DNA from: Acidimicrobiales bacterium
Lineage (GTDB): Bacteria > Actinomycetota > Acidimicrobiia > Acidimicrobiales > Acidimicrobilacustridaceae
Length of the DNA stretch: 22,443 nt
Direction: 5' to 3'
Assembly: GCA_023261915.1 (NCBI GenBank)
Contig: JALRFT010000203.1
Span: 1 to 22,443 of the forward strand
Shown here: positions 6,718 to 16,300 of the stretch, one piece after another
Layout of the letters: every line of letters starts with the position of its first letter
How positions within the stretch are numbered: position 1 is the stretch's first letter
Translations under genes and position numbers: made by a program
Notes under the pieces: generated by a model
What the model was told of the DNA's origin: nothing
The model's input: the letters and a program-made list of their open reading frames with translations, nothing else
Database searches by the model: none

Positions 6718-8961
6718 GTGGAAGAAACCCGCCACACCTTCTGTCGGATCTGTGAATCACTCTGCGGTCTCGAGGTCACCGTCGACGATGGCACGGTGAC
6801 CCGCATCCGGCCCGACGAGGATCACGTCGGTACCGCCGGGTTCGCCTGCATCAAAGGGGTGAAACAGCACAAGCTGTACGCCTCGCCCGACCGGCTCGAA
6901 CACCCGATGCGTCGCGACGGTGACTCGTGGTCCGCGGTCAGCTGGGAGGAAGCAGAGACCGACATCGGCCGGCGGGTGCGGGCCATTGCCGACGAGCACG
7001 GCCCGAACTCAGTGGCCATGTACGTCGGTACTGCCGCCGGTTTCGGGGTGCTGCACCCCGTGTTCGCCCAGGGCTTCATGGACGGCATCGGATCCGAATC
7101 CATGTTCGCCAGTGCCACCCAGGATTGTTCCAACAAGTTCGCTGCCGCCCGCGAGATCTACGGCTTCCCCTTCACCCAGCCCTTCCCCGACGTCGACCAC
7201 ACCAGCTGTCTCGTCATCGTGGGGGCCAACCCCGTGGTGTCGAAGTGGTCGTTCCTCCAGGTCGCCGACCCCACCAAGCGTCTGCGGGAGATGGCTGAAC
7301 GGGGCGGACGGGTGATCGTGGTTGACCCCCGCTTCACCGAGACCGCCCGCGCCGCCACCGACCATGTCTTCATCCGCCCCGACACCGACGTGTTCTTCTA
7401 CCTCTCGTTCCTCAACGAGGTACTCGCCACCGGACGCGTTGATGGGGCCATGGTGGCCAACCACACCACCGGCATCGACGAGATCACGAACCTCGTCGCC
7501 CCGTGGACCCCCGAACGCACTGCTGCGGTCACCGGTATCGAACCCAAGGTTCTGCGAGACATCGTGGCGGCCTACCTCGACGCTGACGGCGCAGCCCTGT
7601 ACTCGTCAACCGGAGTGAACATGGGTTCCAACGGGGTGTTGGCCTACTGGCTCCAGGAGGTCATCAACGCCGTGTCGGGCAATCTCGACCGTCGGGGCGG
7701 CACGCTTGTCGGCAAGGGCATCTTCGACTTCGCCAAGTTCGGCAAGCGCACCGGCACGCTCATGAGCGACGCCACGTCACGCATCGGCGGGTTCCGCAAG
7801 GTCAACGACGCCTTCCCCGGGGGCATCCTCGCCGACGAGATCCTCACCGACGGCCCCGGGCGGATCCGGGCCCTGTTCGTCACCGGTGGCAACCCGCTCA
7901 TCACCATGGCCGATGCCGGGCGGTTGCGCGAGGCGTTCGGACAGCTCGAGTTGCTCGTCACCGTGGACATCTACCGCAACGAGACAGGTTCACTCGCCCA
8001 CTACACGCTCCCCGCCACCGACCCGCTGCAACGTGCCGACCTACCCTTCATCTTCCCCCTCGTGCTCGGCATGCAGTCACGCCCCTACCTCCAGGCCACC
8101 GAAGCCGTCAGCGCCCCCCGGGGTGAACAACGCGACGAGGCGTCGATCTACCTCGCACTCGCCAAGGCAGCCGACGCTCCCCTGTTCGGGTCGAAACGTG
8201 GACAGCGGATGCTGGAGCGCATGGCCGCCCGCCACGCCCGTCGCAACGGCCTCGCCCGGCCGACGGTGCCATCGGAGAAATTGTTGAACCTGCTGTTGCG
8301 AGTGACCCGTCAACCCGGGTTCCGTCGGCTGCTACGCCACCCCCACGGCCTTGCCCGGACTCAGGTGCAACCAGGATCGTTCCTCAGCAAGCGCATCGTC
8401 ACCGATGACCGCAAGGTCCACCTCGCCCCCGAACGCCTCATGGCCGCAGCCGAGCGGCTCGAAACCGAGTTCGCCGCCGCCGAACAACGAGCCGAACGGA
8501 TGCTGCTCATCACCAAGCGGCATACCAAGACCCACAACTCGTGGACCCACAATCACCCTGAGATGGTGGCCAACGGGTTCACCACCAACCACCTCTACCT
8601 CCACCCCGCTGACGGGGAGCGACTCGGTCTCGGCGACGACGACCTCGCCGACGTGACCTCAGCCACCGCCACCGTGCGGGTACCGGTACGACTCCACCAC
8701 GAACTGATGGAAGGCGTGTGCGCCCTGCCCCATGGATGGGGACACCAGCACGCCACCGGGTTGTCGGTGGCGTCACGTACCACCGGGGTGAACGTGAACC
8801 TGCTCGCTGCCTCAGGCCCCGACGCCGTCGACCCCGTGTCGGGCATGTCGCACCTCACCGGGATCCCCGTTGACATCACCCCCGCCGCGGGGCCACTCGA
8901 TCCCGACTCGTGGTCGGGGATGGCACCGGCTGAGACACCGGTGGCGATCAGCGCATCCTGA
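6718..8961 (+). CDS. molybdopterin-dependent oxidoreductase (DMSO-reductase superfamily, formate-dehydrogenase-like)
   Basis: 747 aa from the GTG at 6718; the frame is open back to 6370, but that part is antisense to the hydrolase. The N-terminal 4Fe-4S site is complete: C9-x2-C12-x3-C16-x27-C44. The molybdopterin-binding core follows, with VIVGANPVVSKWSF (166-179), VIVVDPRFTETARAATDHVFIRPDTD and later FVTGGNPL. The C-terminal dinucleotide-binding domain (ITKRHTKTHNSWTHNHP, HPADGERLGL, PHGWGHQHATGL) is also present. At the usual Mo-ligand position the sequence is ATQDCSNKF, making C137 (TGT codon) the candidate ligand; no TGA/selenocysteine is involved. There is no Tat signal, so it is probably cytoplasmic. 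No electron-transfer subunit, FdhD-type sulfurase or cofactor gene is in the window. The substrate is unknown. Confidence 0.9.
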   Translation: MEETRHTFCRICESLCGLEVTVDDGTVTRIRPDEDHVGTAGFACIKGVKQHKLYASPDRLEHPMRRDGDSWSAVSWEEAETDIGRRVRAIADEHGPNSVAMYVGTAAGFGVLHPVFAQGFMDGIGSESMFASATQDCSNKFAAAREIYGFPFTQPFPDVDHTSCLVIVGANPVVSKWSFLQVADPTKRLREMAERGGRVIVVDPRFTETARAATDHVFIRPDTDVFFYLSFLNEVLATGRVDGAMVANHTTGIDEITNLVAPWTPERTAAVTGIEPKVLRDIVAAYLDADGAALYSSTGVNMGSNGVLAYWLQEVINAVSGNLDRRGGTLVGKGIFDFAKFGKRTGTLMSDATSRIGGFRKVNDAFPGGILADEILTDGPGRIRALFVTGGNPLITMADAGRLREAFGQLELLVTVDIYRNETGSLAHYTLPATDPLQRADLPFIFPLVLGMQSRPYLQATEAVSAPRGEQRDEASIYLALAKAADAPLFGSKRGQRMLERMAARHARRNGLARPTVPSEKLLNLLLRVTRQPGFRRLLRHPHGLARTQVQPGSFLSKRIVTDDRKVHLAPERLMAAAERLETEFAAAEQRAERMLLITKRHTKTHNSWTHNHPEMVANGFTTNHLYLHPADGERLGLGDDDLADVTSATATVRVPVRLHHELMEGVCALPHGWGHQHATGLSVASRTTGVNVNLLAASGPDAVDPVSGMSHLTGIPVDITPAAGPLDPDSWSGMAPAETPVAISAS

Positions 8962-8972
8962 TGGTGGGCGAA

Positions 8973-8990
8973 CCGACCGGCGGCGGTCGG
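8973..8990. terminator. hairpin after the oxidoreductase gene, no T-tract
   Basis: CCGACCG and CGGTCGG form a perfect 7-bp stem with a GCGG loop, 11 nt after the stop at 8961. No run of T follows, so it is at best a weak or Rho-assisted terminator. It may instead insulate the SGNH gene that starts at 9046. Confidence 0.35.
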
Positions 8991-9045
8991 CGGGATCCAT
9001 CGCCATTGACCGACCTCCTCACCTGCCGTCGACAAGACTGATCCG

Positions 9046-10281
9046 ATGAGGCGAATCGCAGCGGTCACGCTGGTTGCCGTCCTCGTGCTGTTTGCGGCCA
9101 GCTGCGCCACCGACACCGGCGAGGGCGCATCCGTCGTCGAGCGAAACGCAGCAGGTCCGGCCGAGGGTGGGGTACTCGTGAGCATGGGGGACTCCTACAT
9201 TGCGGGCACCGCCGGCCGGTGGCGGGGCAACTCGAACGGCTTCACCAACGTGCCGCAGAACCTCGAGGCGTTTCGGCGGTCTGACACCGGGGCGAACGCC
9301 TACGACAACTACGGCCGTGAGTTCCCCGGCGAGGAATGCTTCCGCTCCCGATCGGCCGCCATCCATCTCGGTGGGAACTGGACCAGCGTGAACATCGCCT
9401 GCTCGAACGCCCGAACGAACACCCGGGTCGACGAGGACGGGAAGTTCAAGCCGGGGCTCGACACCGGGGGCCAGCTTGACCTCCTCGCCGACATTGCTGC
9501 GACTGATCCGGTACGGATGGTTGCCGTGTCGATCGGGGCGAACGATTTCCGTTTCGGTCCCACCGTGAAGAACTGTGTGACAGGGTTCCTCACGAGCTTC
9601 TCGGCCTTCCCCGACCGTTGCAGCGAGGACCCAGAGGCCGTCGCCACCCTCTCCCCCGAGTCGATCGCCTCCGTGCGGGCATCAATCGCCCGGGCCCTCG
9701 GGGACATCGTGACCACCATGCGCGACGCAGGGTACGCCGATGACGCCTGGGCCCTCGTGTCGCACAACTACCCGAATCCGCTCCCACCCCCTTCGGCGAT
9801 GCGGTACTCCCAGTCGGGCTATGAGCGGCAGGTCACCGGTGGGTGTCCCTTCTATGACGCCGACCTTGCGTGGTTCGCCACCTGGATGGCCACGGTCAAC
9901 GCCACAGTGTCCGCCGCCGCCGCCGACGCCACGGCAGCCACGGGCAAGGAGATCGTCACCCTTGACCTCGCGGATCTCTTCGAGGGTCGTCGCCTGTGCG
10001 AGCAAGGCACGAAACTCGTTGAGGAGACCACGGACGATGCCGGACTCGTCGAGTCAGCCGAACGGGTCGACATGATCCGGCTGACTTCGCTGGCCCCGGG
10101 GTCGCCCTACAACCTCAATGAGGGCGTGCACCCCAACCAACTCGGCCAGCTGGCCATCCGGGCCTGCCTGCGCTCGGCGTTCAACGACGGCGCTGCGCGC
10201 TCAGGCACGTGTCGTGCCCCCGCCGACTGGGGCGCCACAAATTCGGCTGGCGAACCACCGGTGGTCTTCTTTCCTAGCTGA
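9046..10281 (+). CDS. SGNH/GDSL-type hydrolase lipoprotein
   Basis: 411 aa. Signal peptide with hydrophobic core 4-17 and a lipobox-like AAS-C20, so lipid anchoring outside the membrane is expected. Block I is MGDSYIAG with nucleophile Ser50. Block III is SIGANDFRFG with Asn166. Block V is NEGVHPNQLG with His362, where the usual acid of DxxH is a Glu (E359). The arrangement resembles the secreted GDSL/SGNH esterases of actinobacteria, which act on acyl esters or on O-acetyl groups of glycans. Five or more Cys pairs could be formed outside the cell. The hexamer AAGACT lies 6 nt before the ATG. Confidence 0.85.
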   Translation: MRRIAAVTLVAVLVLFAASCATDTGEGASVVERNAAGPAEGGVLVSMGDSYIAGTAGRWRGNSNGFTNVPQNLEAFRRSDTGANAYDNYGREFPGEECFRSRSAAIHLGGNWTSVNIACSNARTNTRVDEDGKFKPGLDTGGQLDLLADIAATDPVRMVAVSIGANDFRFGPTVKNCVTGFLTSFSAFPDRCSEDPEAVATLSPESIASVRASIARALGDIVTTMRDAGYADDAWALVSHNYPNPLPPPSAMRYSQSGYERQVTGGCPFYDADLAWFATWMATVNATVSAAAADATAATGKEIVTLDLADLFEGRRLCEQGTKLVEETTDDAGLVESAERVDMIRLTSLAPGSPYNLNEGVHPNQLGQLAIRACLRSAFNDGAARSGTCRAPADWGATNSAGEPPVVFFPS

Positions 10282-10296
10282 GCGGGATCCCCAACC

Positions 10297-10749
10297 TCAT
10301 CGGCCCGGCAGGCCAGCGTCGGCGAAGGTCACGCCCTTCCACGTTCCACCCTCGTCCACGAACACGTTCACCCGCTGGGTGGGGGTCTGGGTCACTCCGT
10401 CCCGGTCGATGGAGCCCCGGTAGGAAACAATCAACACGCCAGGGGCGGCCGTGACGGAAATGTCGGACACCTGAGGGTTCTCAAAACACACCGAGGCGAT
10501 GACCTCGAGCACCTCGGTCTTGGACTTCGCCCCCGTGGCAGTCACCGACTGAAAGGCCGGGTCCAACAACTTTTCGTACTGCGCTACGTCCCCACCTTCG
10601 CAATCGAGGGTGTCGTAGTACTCGTTCACCAACTGGGCACCAACCGAATCGGCCGTGGCCTGGTCCAAGGTGGTGGGCGAGGACGAGCACGCCACGGTGG
10701 TCAAACCTACGACGGCGAGCAACAGAAGAAGAGGACGAACAGTTCGCAT
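10297..10749 (-). CDS. lipoprotein with NTF2/SnoaL-like fold (probable)
   Basis: 150 aa from the ATG at 10749, with AAAGGTG a few nt upstream. The lipobox is TVAC at 18-21 (C21) after a Leu-rich core. The mature part has a helix-rich start (VGAQLVNEYYDTLDCEGGDVAQYEKLLDPAFQSV) and then alternating strands (ISVTAAPGVLIVSYRGSI, RVNVFVDEGGTWKGVTFADAG). That is the order seen in NTF2-like/DUF4440 proteins, including the typical final 'W+VTFA' strand. Such lipoproteins are common in actinobacteria; function is unknown. It converges with the SGNH gene across only 15 nt. Confidence 0.75.
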   Translation of the reverse strand: MRTVRPLLLLLAVVGLTTVACSSSPTTLDQATADSVGAQLVNEYYDTLDCEGGDVAQYEKLLDPAFQSVTATGAKSKTEVLEVIASVCFENPQVSDISVTAAPGVLIVSYRGSIDRDGVTQTPTQRVNVFVDEGGTWKGVTFADAGLPGR

Positions 10750-10845
10750 GAGACACCTTTTCGGATGGGGATGGGGACGGAGACGGGATCGGGACAGGAT
10801 CGAAGACTCCGAACCTAGTGCGACCGGTGCCGCCGTTACGGGGAC

Positions 10846-12531
10846 TCAGTTGACGGTGAGACGATCGCGCAATTCTCGTTTGAGGATCTTGCCAGTGGCT
10901 CCACGGGGTAACGGTTCGTCGGTGAACACCACCACCGACGGCACCTTGAACGATGCGAGATGGGTAGCAAGGTGGGCCCGCAAACCGTCGGCATCGAGGG
11001 TCTCGCCGTCACGCAGCATCACGGCGGCGGCAACCTCCTCCCCGAGGCGCTCATGGGGCACACCGAACACTGCTGCCTCGTGGATGGCGGGATGGGTGTA
11101 GATGGCAGCCTCCACCTCGGCGCTGTAGACGTTCTCCCCGCCCCGCAAGATCATGTCTTTGGCGCGGTCCTCCACGAACACGAACCCCTCGTCATCGATG
11201 CGCCCGATGTCACCGGTGCGCAACCACCCGTCGACGATCGTCTCGGCTGTGGCCTCCGGCCGGTTCCAGTAGCCACGGATCAGATTGGGACCGCTGAACC
11301 AGATCTCGCCCACCTCTCCCGCCGGCAGGTCGTTGCCCGCCTCGTCACGAACAACCACGCCCATCACCGGCAGCACCCGACCGGTGGAGCGCGGCTTGCG
11401 GAGGTAATCGTCGGCCGAGTTCTGAGGTCCATAGGCGTTGGTCTCAGTCATGCCGTAGCCAATGCCGGGCCGGCCGTTGCGAAAGCCCTTCTCCACCCGG
11501 TCGACGAGTTCGGGGGGGGCGGGTGCGCCGCCACCCCCGACAGCGACCAGTGAGGTCGTGTCGGTGGTGGCGAACGACGGGGATTCGAGCAGGTCCCAGC
11601 TCATGGTGGGGACACCGACGAAGTGAGTGATCCGCTCCCGTTCGATGAGTTGCAGGGCCCGCTCAGCATCCCACTTGTAGAGCATCACGAGCTTGCAACC
11701 CCCCGCGATGCAACTCAGCATGACCGGCACCAAGCCGGTGACGTGGAACAGCGGAACGATGAGGATGAACGTCGTCGGCCACGGATGGGGTTCACGCGGT
11801 GGCTCCATGGCGGCGTTGACCCGGGAGCGTGCTCCGTACGCCATGAGGGCGTGCAGCACGGCCCGGTGGGTCGACACCGCACCCTTGGGATGGCCGGTGG
11901 TGCCCGACGTATAGAGGATCATGACGTCGTCATCGGTCGCGGGCGCCTGCGATGGGAGTGCGGCACCGGCGACGAGCACATCGTCGAACCGGTCGACGCC
12001 GGCCGGCAACGGGCCGTCGGCACGGACCACCACAGCAGCGACCCCGAGCGCCTCACAGGCACCGGCGGCGCGTTCTATACGTTCGGTGTCGGCCACGAGG
12101 AGTCGGGCCCCCGAATCCTCGAGACCAAAGTGGATTTCCTCCGCCACCCACCAGGCGTTCATGCACACTGCCACCGCCCCGACCGACACCGTGGCGGCGA
12201 ACGCCACAATCCATTCCGGGTAGTTGCGCATGGAGATCGCCACCCGGTCACCGGGCCGGATGCCGTATCGATCGACCAGCGCCGCTGCGAACCCGTCGAT
12301 GCGGTCGAGGACCTCGCCGATCGTGAGTGACTCATCCTCGAACACGAGAAAGACGGCGTCAGGATCCCGCTGGCGCAACGAGCCGAAGAGCTCCCGCAGG
12401 GTTGCGGGCGCGTGGGCGAACACCCGCTGGTGACGGCCGTCGTGCACGACCTCGACGGTCTCGTACGGACTGGTAGGCCCCAGCACTGCCGCCACGGCCT
12501 CGTCCCACGTCACTGCTGTGTCCCCCACCAC
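10846..12531 (-). CDS. AMP-binding acyl-CoA ligase/synthetase (class I adenylate-forming)
   Basis: 561 aa from the GTG at 12531, preceded by a G-run. All core motifs are present: the ATP-binding loop YTSGTTGHPKGA (207-218), GYGMTETNAYGP (358-369), WLRTGDIGRID (436-446), the hinge region DRAKDMILRGGENVYSAEVE (455-474), and the C-terminal GATGKILKREL with catalytic Lys548. The enzyme would activate a carboxylic acid as acyl-AMP and pass it to CoA. Overall layout is that of fatty-acid/medium-chain or aryl acyl-CoA synthetases; the chain specificity cannot be read. No signal peptide, so it is cytoplasmic. It starts 14 nt after the YceI-like gene and is likely in one operon with it. Confidence 0.92.
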   Translation of the reverse strand: MVGDTAVTWDEAVAAVLGPTSPYETVEVVHDGRHQRVFAHAPATLRELFGSLRQRDPDAVFLVFEDESLTIGEVLDRIDGFAAALVDRYGIRPGDRVAISMRNYPEWIVAFAATVSVGAVAVCMNAWWVAEEIHFGLEDSGARLLVADTERIERAAGACEALGVAAVVVRADGPLPAGVDRFDDVLVAGAALPSQAPATDDDVMILYTSGTTGHPKGAVSTHRAVLHALMAYGARSRVNAAMEPPREPHPWPTTFILIVPLFHVTGLVPVMLSCIAGGCKLVMLYKWDAERALQLIERERITHFVGVPTMSWDLLESPSFATTDTTSLVAVGGGGAPAPPELVDRVEKGFRNGRPGIGYGMTETNAYGPQNSADDYLRKPRSTGRVLPVMGVVVRDEAGNDLPAGEVGEIWFSGPNLIRGYWNRPEATAETIVDGWLRTGDIGRIDDEGFVFVEDRAKDMILRGGENVYSAEVEAAIYTHPAIHEAAVFGVPHERLGEEVAAAVMLRDGETLDADGLRAHLATHLASFKVPSVVVFTDEPLPRGATGKILKRELRDRLTVN

Positions 12532-12545
12532 CGACCCCCCGAGCG

Positions 12546-13277
12546 CTACGGCTTCACGAACAGCAACTGGAACTCGACGGTGGCGTTGTCAGCCACGGAC
12601 AGCACGATGGGTGCTGACGGCGGAGTGACGCCGTAGTCGGTGAACAAGATGCTGAAAGATCCGACGACGACGATGGTGCCGTCAACGAGTTGGGCTTCGA
12701 TGGGAACCTGCACGGACCGGGTCACCCCGTGGGCGGTGAATTCGCCAGTGGCCGTCGCCGACACGGGTGAACCCGAGGCCGCCCCGGACCCGAGATCCAC
12801 AGGTTCAGTGAGGGTGAAGGTGGCGGTGGGGAACTGCCCCGTCTCGAGTGCCTGCTGCACCCGATTGTCGCGTCGAGCCTCATCAGTGGTGATCGAGGTC
12901 ATGTCGACGGTGAACTCGGCGGCGGTGAGTTGGTTGCCGGCAATGGTGAGCGAGCCGGTGACCTCACCGGTGCGGCCCACTGCAGTGGTCGAACCGATGT
13001 TGGCGAGTTCTTCTTCCACCCGGAAACCGGCGAAGGACCCGGTGGCCGATGTGTAGTCGAACGTTCCGGTCTCGATATCAAGGTCCCAGGTACCGTCCAC
13101 CGATCCGGGGGTCGTCGTGGACCCGGTGGCACCATCGGCGGCCTCAACCTGTTCAGTGGCCGCCGAGAGGCTCACCTGTTGGGGAGCATCATTGCGCAGG
13201 AACCACCACAGGCCGCCGCCGACAACGACGACGACCACGACCGCGATCACCACGGCGAGAACGGACTTTTTCGACAC
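12546..13277 (-). CDS. membrane-anchored YceI-family protein
   Basis: 243 aa from the GTG at 13277, chosen because GGAGGTGG lies 4 nt upstream; the open frame continues 10 codons further. Residues 1-27 are a basic start plus a Val-rich membrane anchor ending GGGLWWFLR. A Thr/Ser-rich linker follows (to about 68). Then comes the YceI lipocalin-like barrel: GTWDLD...FAGFRVEEELA, TGEVTGSLTIAGNQLTAAEFTVDMTSITTDEARRDNRVQQ, FPTATFTLTEPV, TATGEFTAHGVTRSVQVPIEAQL and FSILFTDYGV. YceI barrels bind long isoprenoid or acyl chains in the periplasm; here the barrel would face outward. The acyl-CoA ligase directly downstream fits a lipid-linked role (inference). Confidence 0.88.
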   Translation of the reverse strand: MSKKSVLAVVIAVVVVVVVGGGLWWFLRNDAPQQVSLSAATEQVEAADGATGSTTTPGSVDGTWDLDIETGTFDYTSATGSFAGFRVEEELANIGSTTAVGRTGEVTGSLTIAGNQLTAAEFTVDMTSITTDEARRDNRVQQALETGQFPTATFTLTEPVDLGSGAASGSPVSATATGEFTAHGVTRSVQVPIEAQLVDGTIVVVGSFSILFTDYGVTPPSAPIVLSVADNATVEFQLLFVKP

Positions 13278-13281
13278 GACA

Positions 13282-13289
13282 CCACCTCC
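13282..13289 (-). promoter_or_regulatory. strong ribosome-binding site fixing the YceI start
   Basis: GGAGGTGG, 4 nt before the GTG at 13277. It is the best Shine-Dalgarno sequence in the window and rules out the upstream in-frame start at 13307. Confidence 0.7.
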
Positions 13290-13326
13290 GGCCGGTGACC
13301 TGCTCACCGATGCCGACCGCAGGCTA

Positions 13327-13366
13327 CCGGTAATGCGCGAGGCCCGCCCTCGGGCTCGATTACCGG
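13327..13366. terminator. long GC-rich hairpin between the giant surface gene and the YceI gene
   Basis: The outer arms CCGGTAAT/ATTACCGG are perfect. Inside, CGAG/CTCG and CCCG/CGGG continue the stem to 16 bp with a CCCT loop, with small bulges on the left arm only. It lies 18 nt after the stop of the giant gene and 49 nt before the YceI start. There is no T-tract, as is common for high-GC actinobacterial terminators. Confidence 0.6.
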
Positions 13367-13384
13367 CCGCTCACGAAGCAGTGG

Positions 13385-16300
13385 TCATCCGGTGGCGGGC
13401 ACGCCTCGGCGGCGAATGACCCCGACGAGCAACGCACCGCCGACGATCAGAATCATGGCGAGCCACAGCGTGCCCATCCCACTGGCACCCGTCGCCGGCA
13501 GCCCATTGGCATTGGGGTCGTAACGGTTGGTAACCACCACCCGAGTCGGGCCGCTCACGGTGAACCCGTCAGGCGACTGGCCGTTCTCGACGGTGACGAG
13601 CGTGGCGGTGGCGCCGCGGGCGTCCGGCTCGGTCACAGCACACGTCGCACCCACAGGTACGACAAGCGGTGAGGATACCCCGGCCGCAATCTCGAGACGG
13701 GCCGACGGGGCATCGGTGAGAACGAAAGGTGAACTGCTGTTGGTGAGGTCGAGGCGCGCGGTGCCGATCGAGCAGTAGACGTCGATACCGAACACCCCTG
13801 CGGGGCCGGCGCCCTCCACGACCTTGGCCACCTCGAGGGTGGCGACGGGGAATTCGTTGGTGGCCACCACGTCGACAGCCGGCTGGTCCGCTGCGGGCAG
13901 GGTCACCGTGCCGACGACACGGGGAACGTCCCCGGTGGCAGTCCCGTCATTGGTCTCGACCACGGTGCACTGCGCCCCCACCGGAATGGGATTCACGTAC
14001 CCGACCAGTACATCAAGGTCCAGGGTCACCTCGGGGAACGGCGGCAGGGTGAACCCGGCGAGTGTGCAGGTGGTGGCGAAGGTGAAGGGTCCCGCCGCCC
14101 AGCGCGTACCTTCGCCGACGAGGACCTTGGTGAGGCGGATCCCCGAGTCGTCACTGCCTGCACGACTGCCACCGGGAACGTAAGTGTTCGTGGCCGTGAT
14201 GGTGACGTCGTCATTGGCTTGGCTCACGGTGACCTTGTTGTCCACCGTGGCGCTGATGTCGACTTCGGTTGCGCCCACCGAGTTGGTCTCGGTCACCCAA
14301 CAGCGCGACCCCAGCGGAATGCTGTCATCAACGAGCTCCTGTTGACCACCTCGGAGGGTCAGTTCCTCGTCGAGGAAGACCTGGACGCCTTCGCCGTTGA
14401 TGAGGTCCCGTTCGCACTGCAAACGCAAGGTGAATTCGGCGGTGGCCATAGGTCCGGCGGCAGCACCGTCGAGAACCTTGGCGACCGAGATCGACCCGGC
14501 CGGGTACTCGTTGGTGACCGTGACCTCCACCGGACCCGGCGGGTCAGGGTCGTAGCGGGGAATGCTGAATGCTCCAGCCGGGGAGATCGTGGTGGTGACG
14601 GCGTCGCCGGCGTTGATCTCGTCGACGGTGCACACATAGTCGGCGGGGATGGGGCTCACGGTGGCCGTCAGATCATCAGGTGAGAGGGTGACTTCCTCGA
14701 TGACCGGATCAAGACCACCCAGCGGATCGGTGCACGCCACCCGCATCACGTAAGGACCCTGGGCCCACTCCGACGCCGCACCGGTGAGTTCCTTGGTCAC
14801 GACAACACCGCCGGTGGTGTACGTGTTGGTCACATCCACCTCGGTACCGGGGAACGAGACCGGATCGGCGACGTCGTACTCATCGATCAGGACGGTGACG
14901 AACGATCCCTCTTCGACGGGAGCGTTGGATGGCGCCATGGTGACCTCCATCGCTTCCCGGGTCTCGATCTCAGTCAGGTCACAGGTAGCCCCCACGGGCA
15001 GATCGGTGATCGTGGACGACTCCCCGTCATTGAGGGCGATCTGTTGGGGGAACCCGGGCAGCAGGTCCGAGGGACCGGGGAACGAGCAGCTGACGTCGAC
15101 GACGAACGGCCCGGGAATGGGCACGGGCGGGACGTTGTCCCACACCACGGTCTTGCTCACGGTCAACGCTCCGGTGCCGAACTCGTTGAGGACTGCCACG
15201 GGGACCGGGTCGCCGCCACTTGTGATGGTGACCACGACGGCGCTCTCCTCGCCCGCCATGTTGGACTGTCCACCCTGGGAGTTCGTCTCCCACACTCGAC
15301 ACGACGCGCCGTCGGGCACCAACGGGCCGACGTAGGCGGCCCCATCGACCAAGGTGAACGTTCCCGATGCGACCTCGGTCACGATGTCTTCGGCCGTGGT
15401 GATCTCACAGGCGAACGCCATCTCAAAAGGTGCCAGCGGGACACCGGGCGGCAAGCCCTGCACGCTCTTGGTGGCCGAGAACCCTCCCAATGGCATGCCG
15501 ACACCGACCTTGAGTGGTTCGGTGGCGGGCAGCACCGTGGTCTGGCCTCCCGGCAGTCGGAATGACGGGCGGTAGGCAAACGAGTTCCACGCCACCGGCT
15601 CACTGAGCGCCGAGTTCAAATCCAGCGGCGCCTGCATGGACCACACCAGCGAGAACGACTCGCCGGGATCGAGCAGATCATCGGAGGGGAACGCCATGGT
15701 GGTGCGGAACCCGGTGACGTCTGCCCCGAGAGGAGCGCTGAACGCCGTCGGCGGACAGGTGTCCGCTGGGGGCCGGGAGAGGTTCGACGTGCAGAACGCC
15801 GAACTCGGGAACGGGGCGTTGGTGTACCCGGTGGTGACTCCCGGGTAGCCCTCGATGTTGGTGACCCCACTCAGCATGGTGGGGCGCTGATTCCATTGGG
15901 TGCCCCGAGCCTGACCCGACAGCAGCACACCGACGTCGCCCTGCACCGGCAGACCGTCGACGAGCACCACCTGGGTCGCCGGGTTCGTCCCGCTGTTGAC
16001 CCCCCGGATCAGATAGTCAATGGTGCCCCCGGCCCGAACCCGCGCCGTGCACGGGTAGCGGGTGTAGACCCGGTCACCATCGAGGTACTTTGGGCAACTC
16101 GGATCATCGAGTGAGACGACCTGACCCGCAGCATTCCGCAGCCCGAGGGCAGGATCCGCAGCGATCCACTTCTCAGCAATGAAGTCGTCACCCGCAAGGG
16201 TCGTCACCGTCGTCGACGCCGTGCAGAATCGTCCCGGGCCGTACGCCGAGTTGTTCACTACCGACGTGCCGGCGCAGATCAGGTTCGGGTTGGTACCACT

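Noticed and set aside
7105..7145. Possible selenocysteine in the oxidoreductase
   Set aside because: The candidate ligand codon is TGT (Cys), not TGA, and the frame has no internal stop.
14784..15335. 183-codon plus-strand frame and similar ones opposite the giant gene
   Set aside because: All are Thr/Ser/Arg-rich mirrors of the beta-rich repeats; none has a ribosome site or domain.
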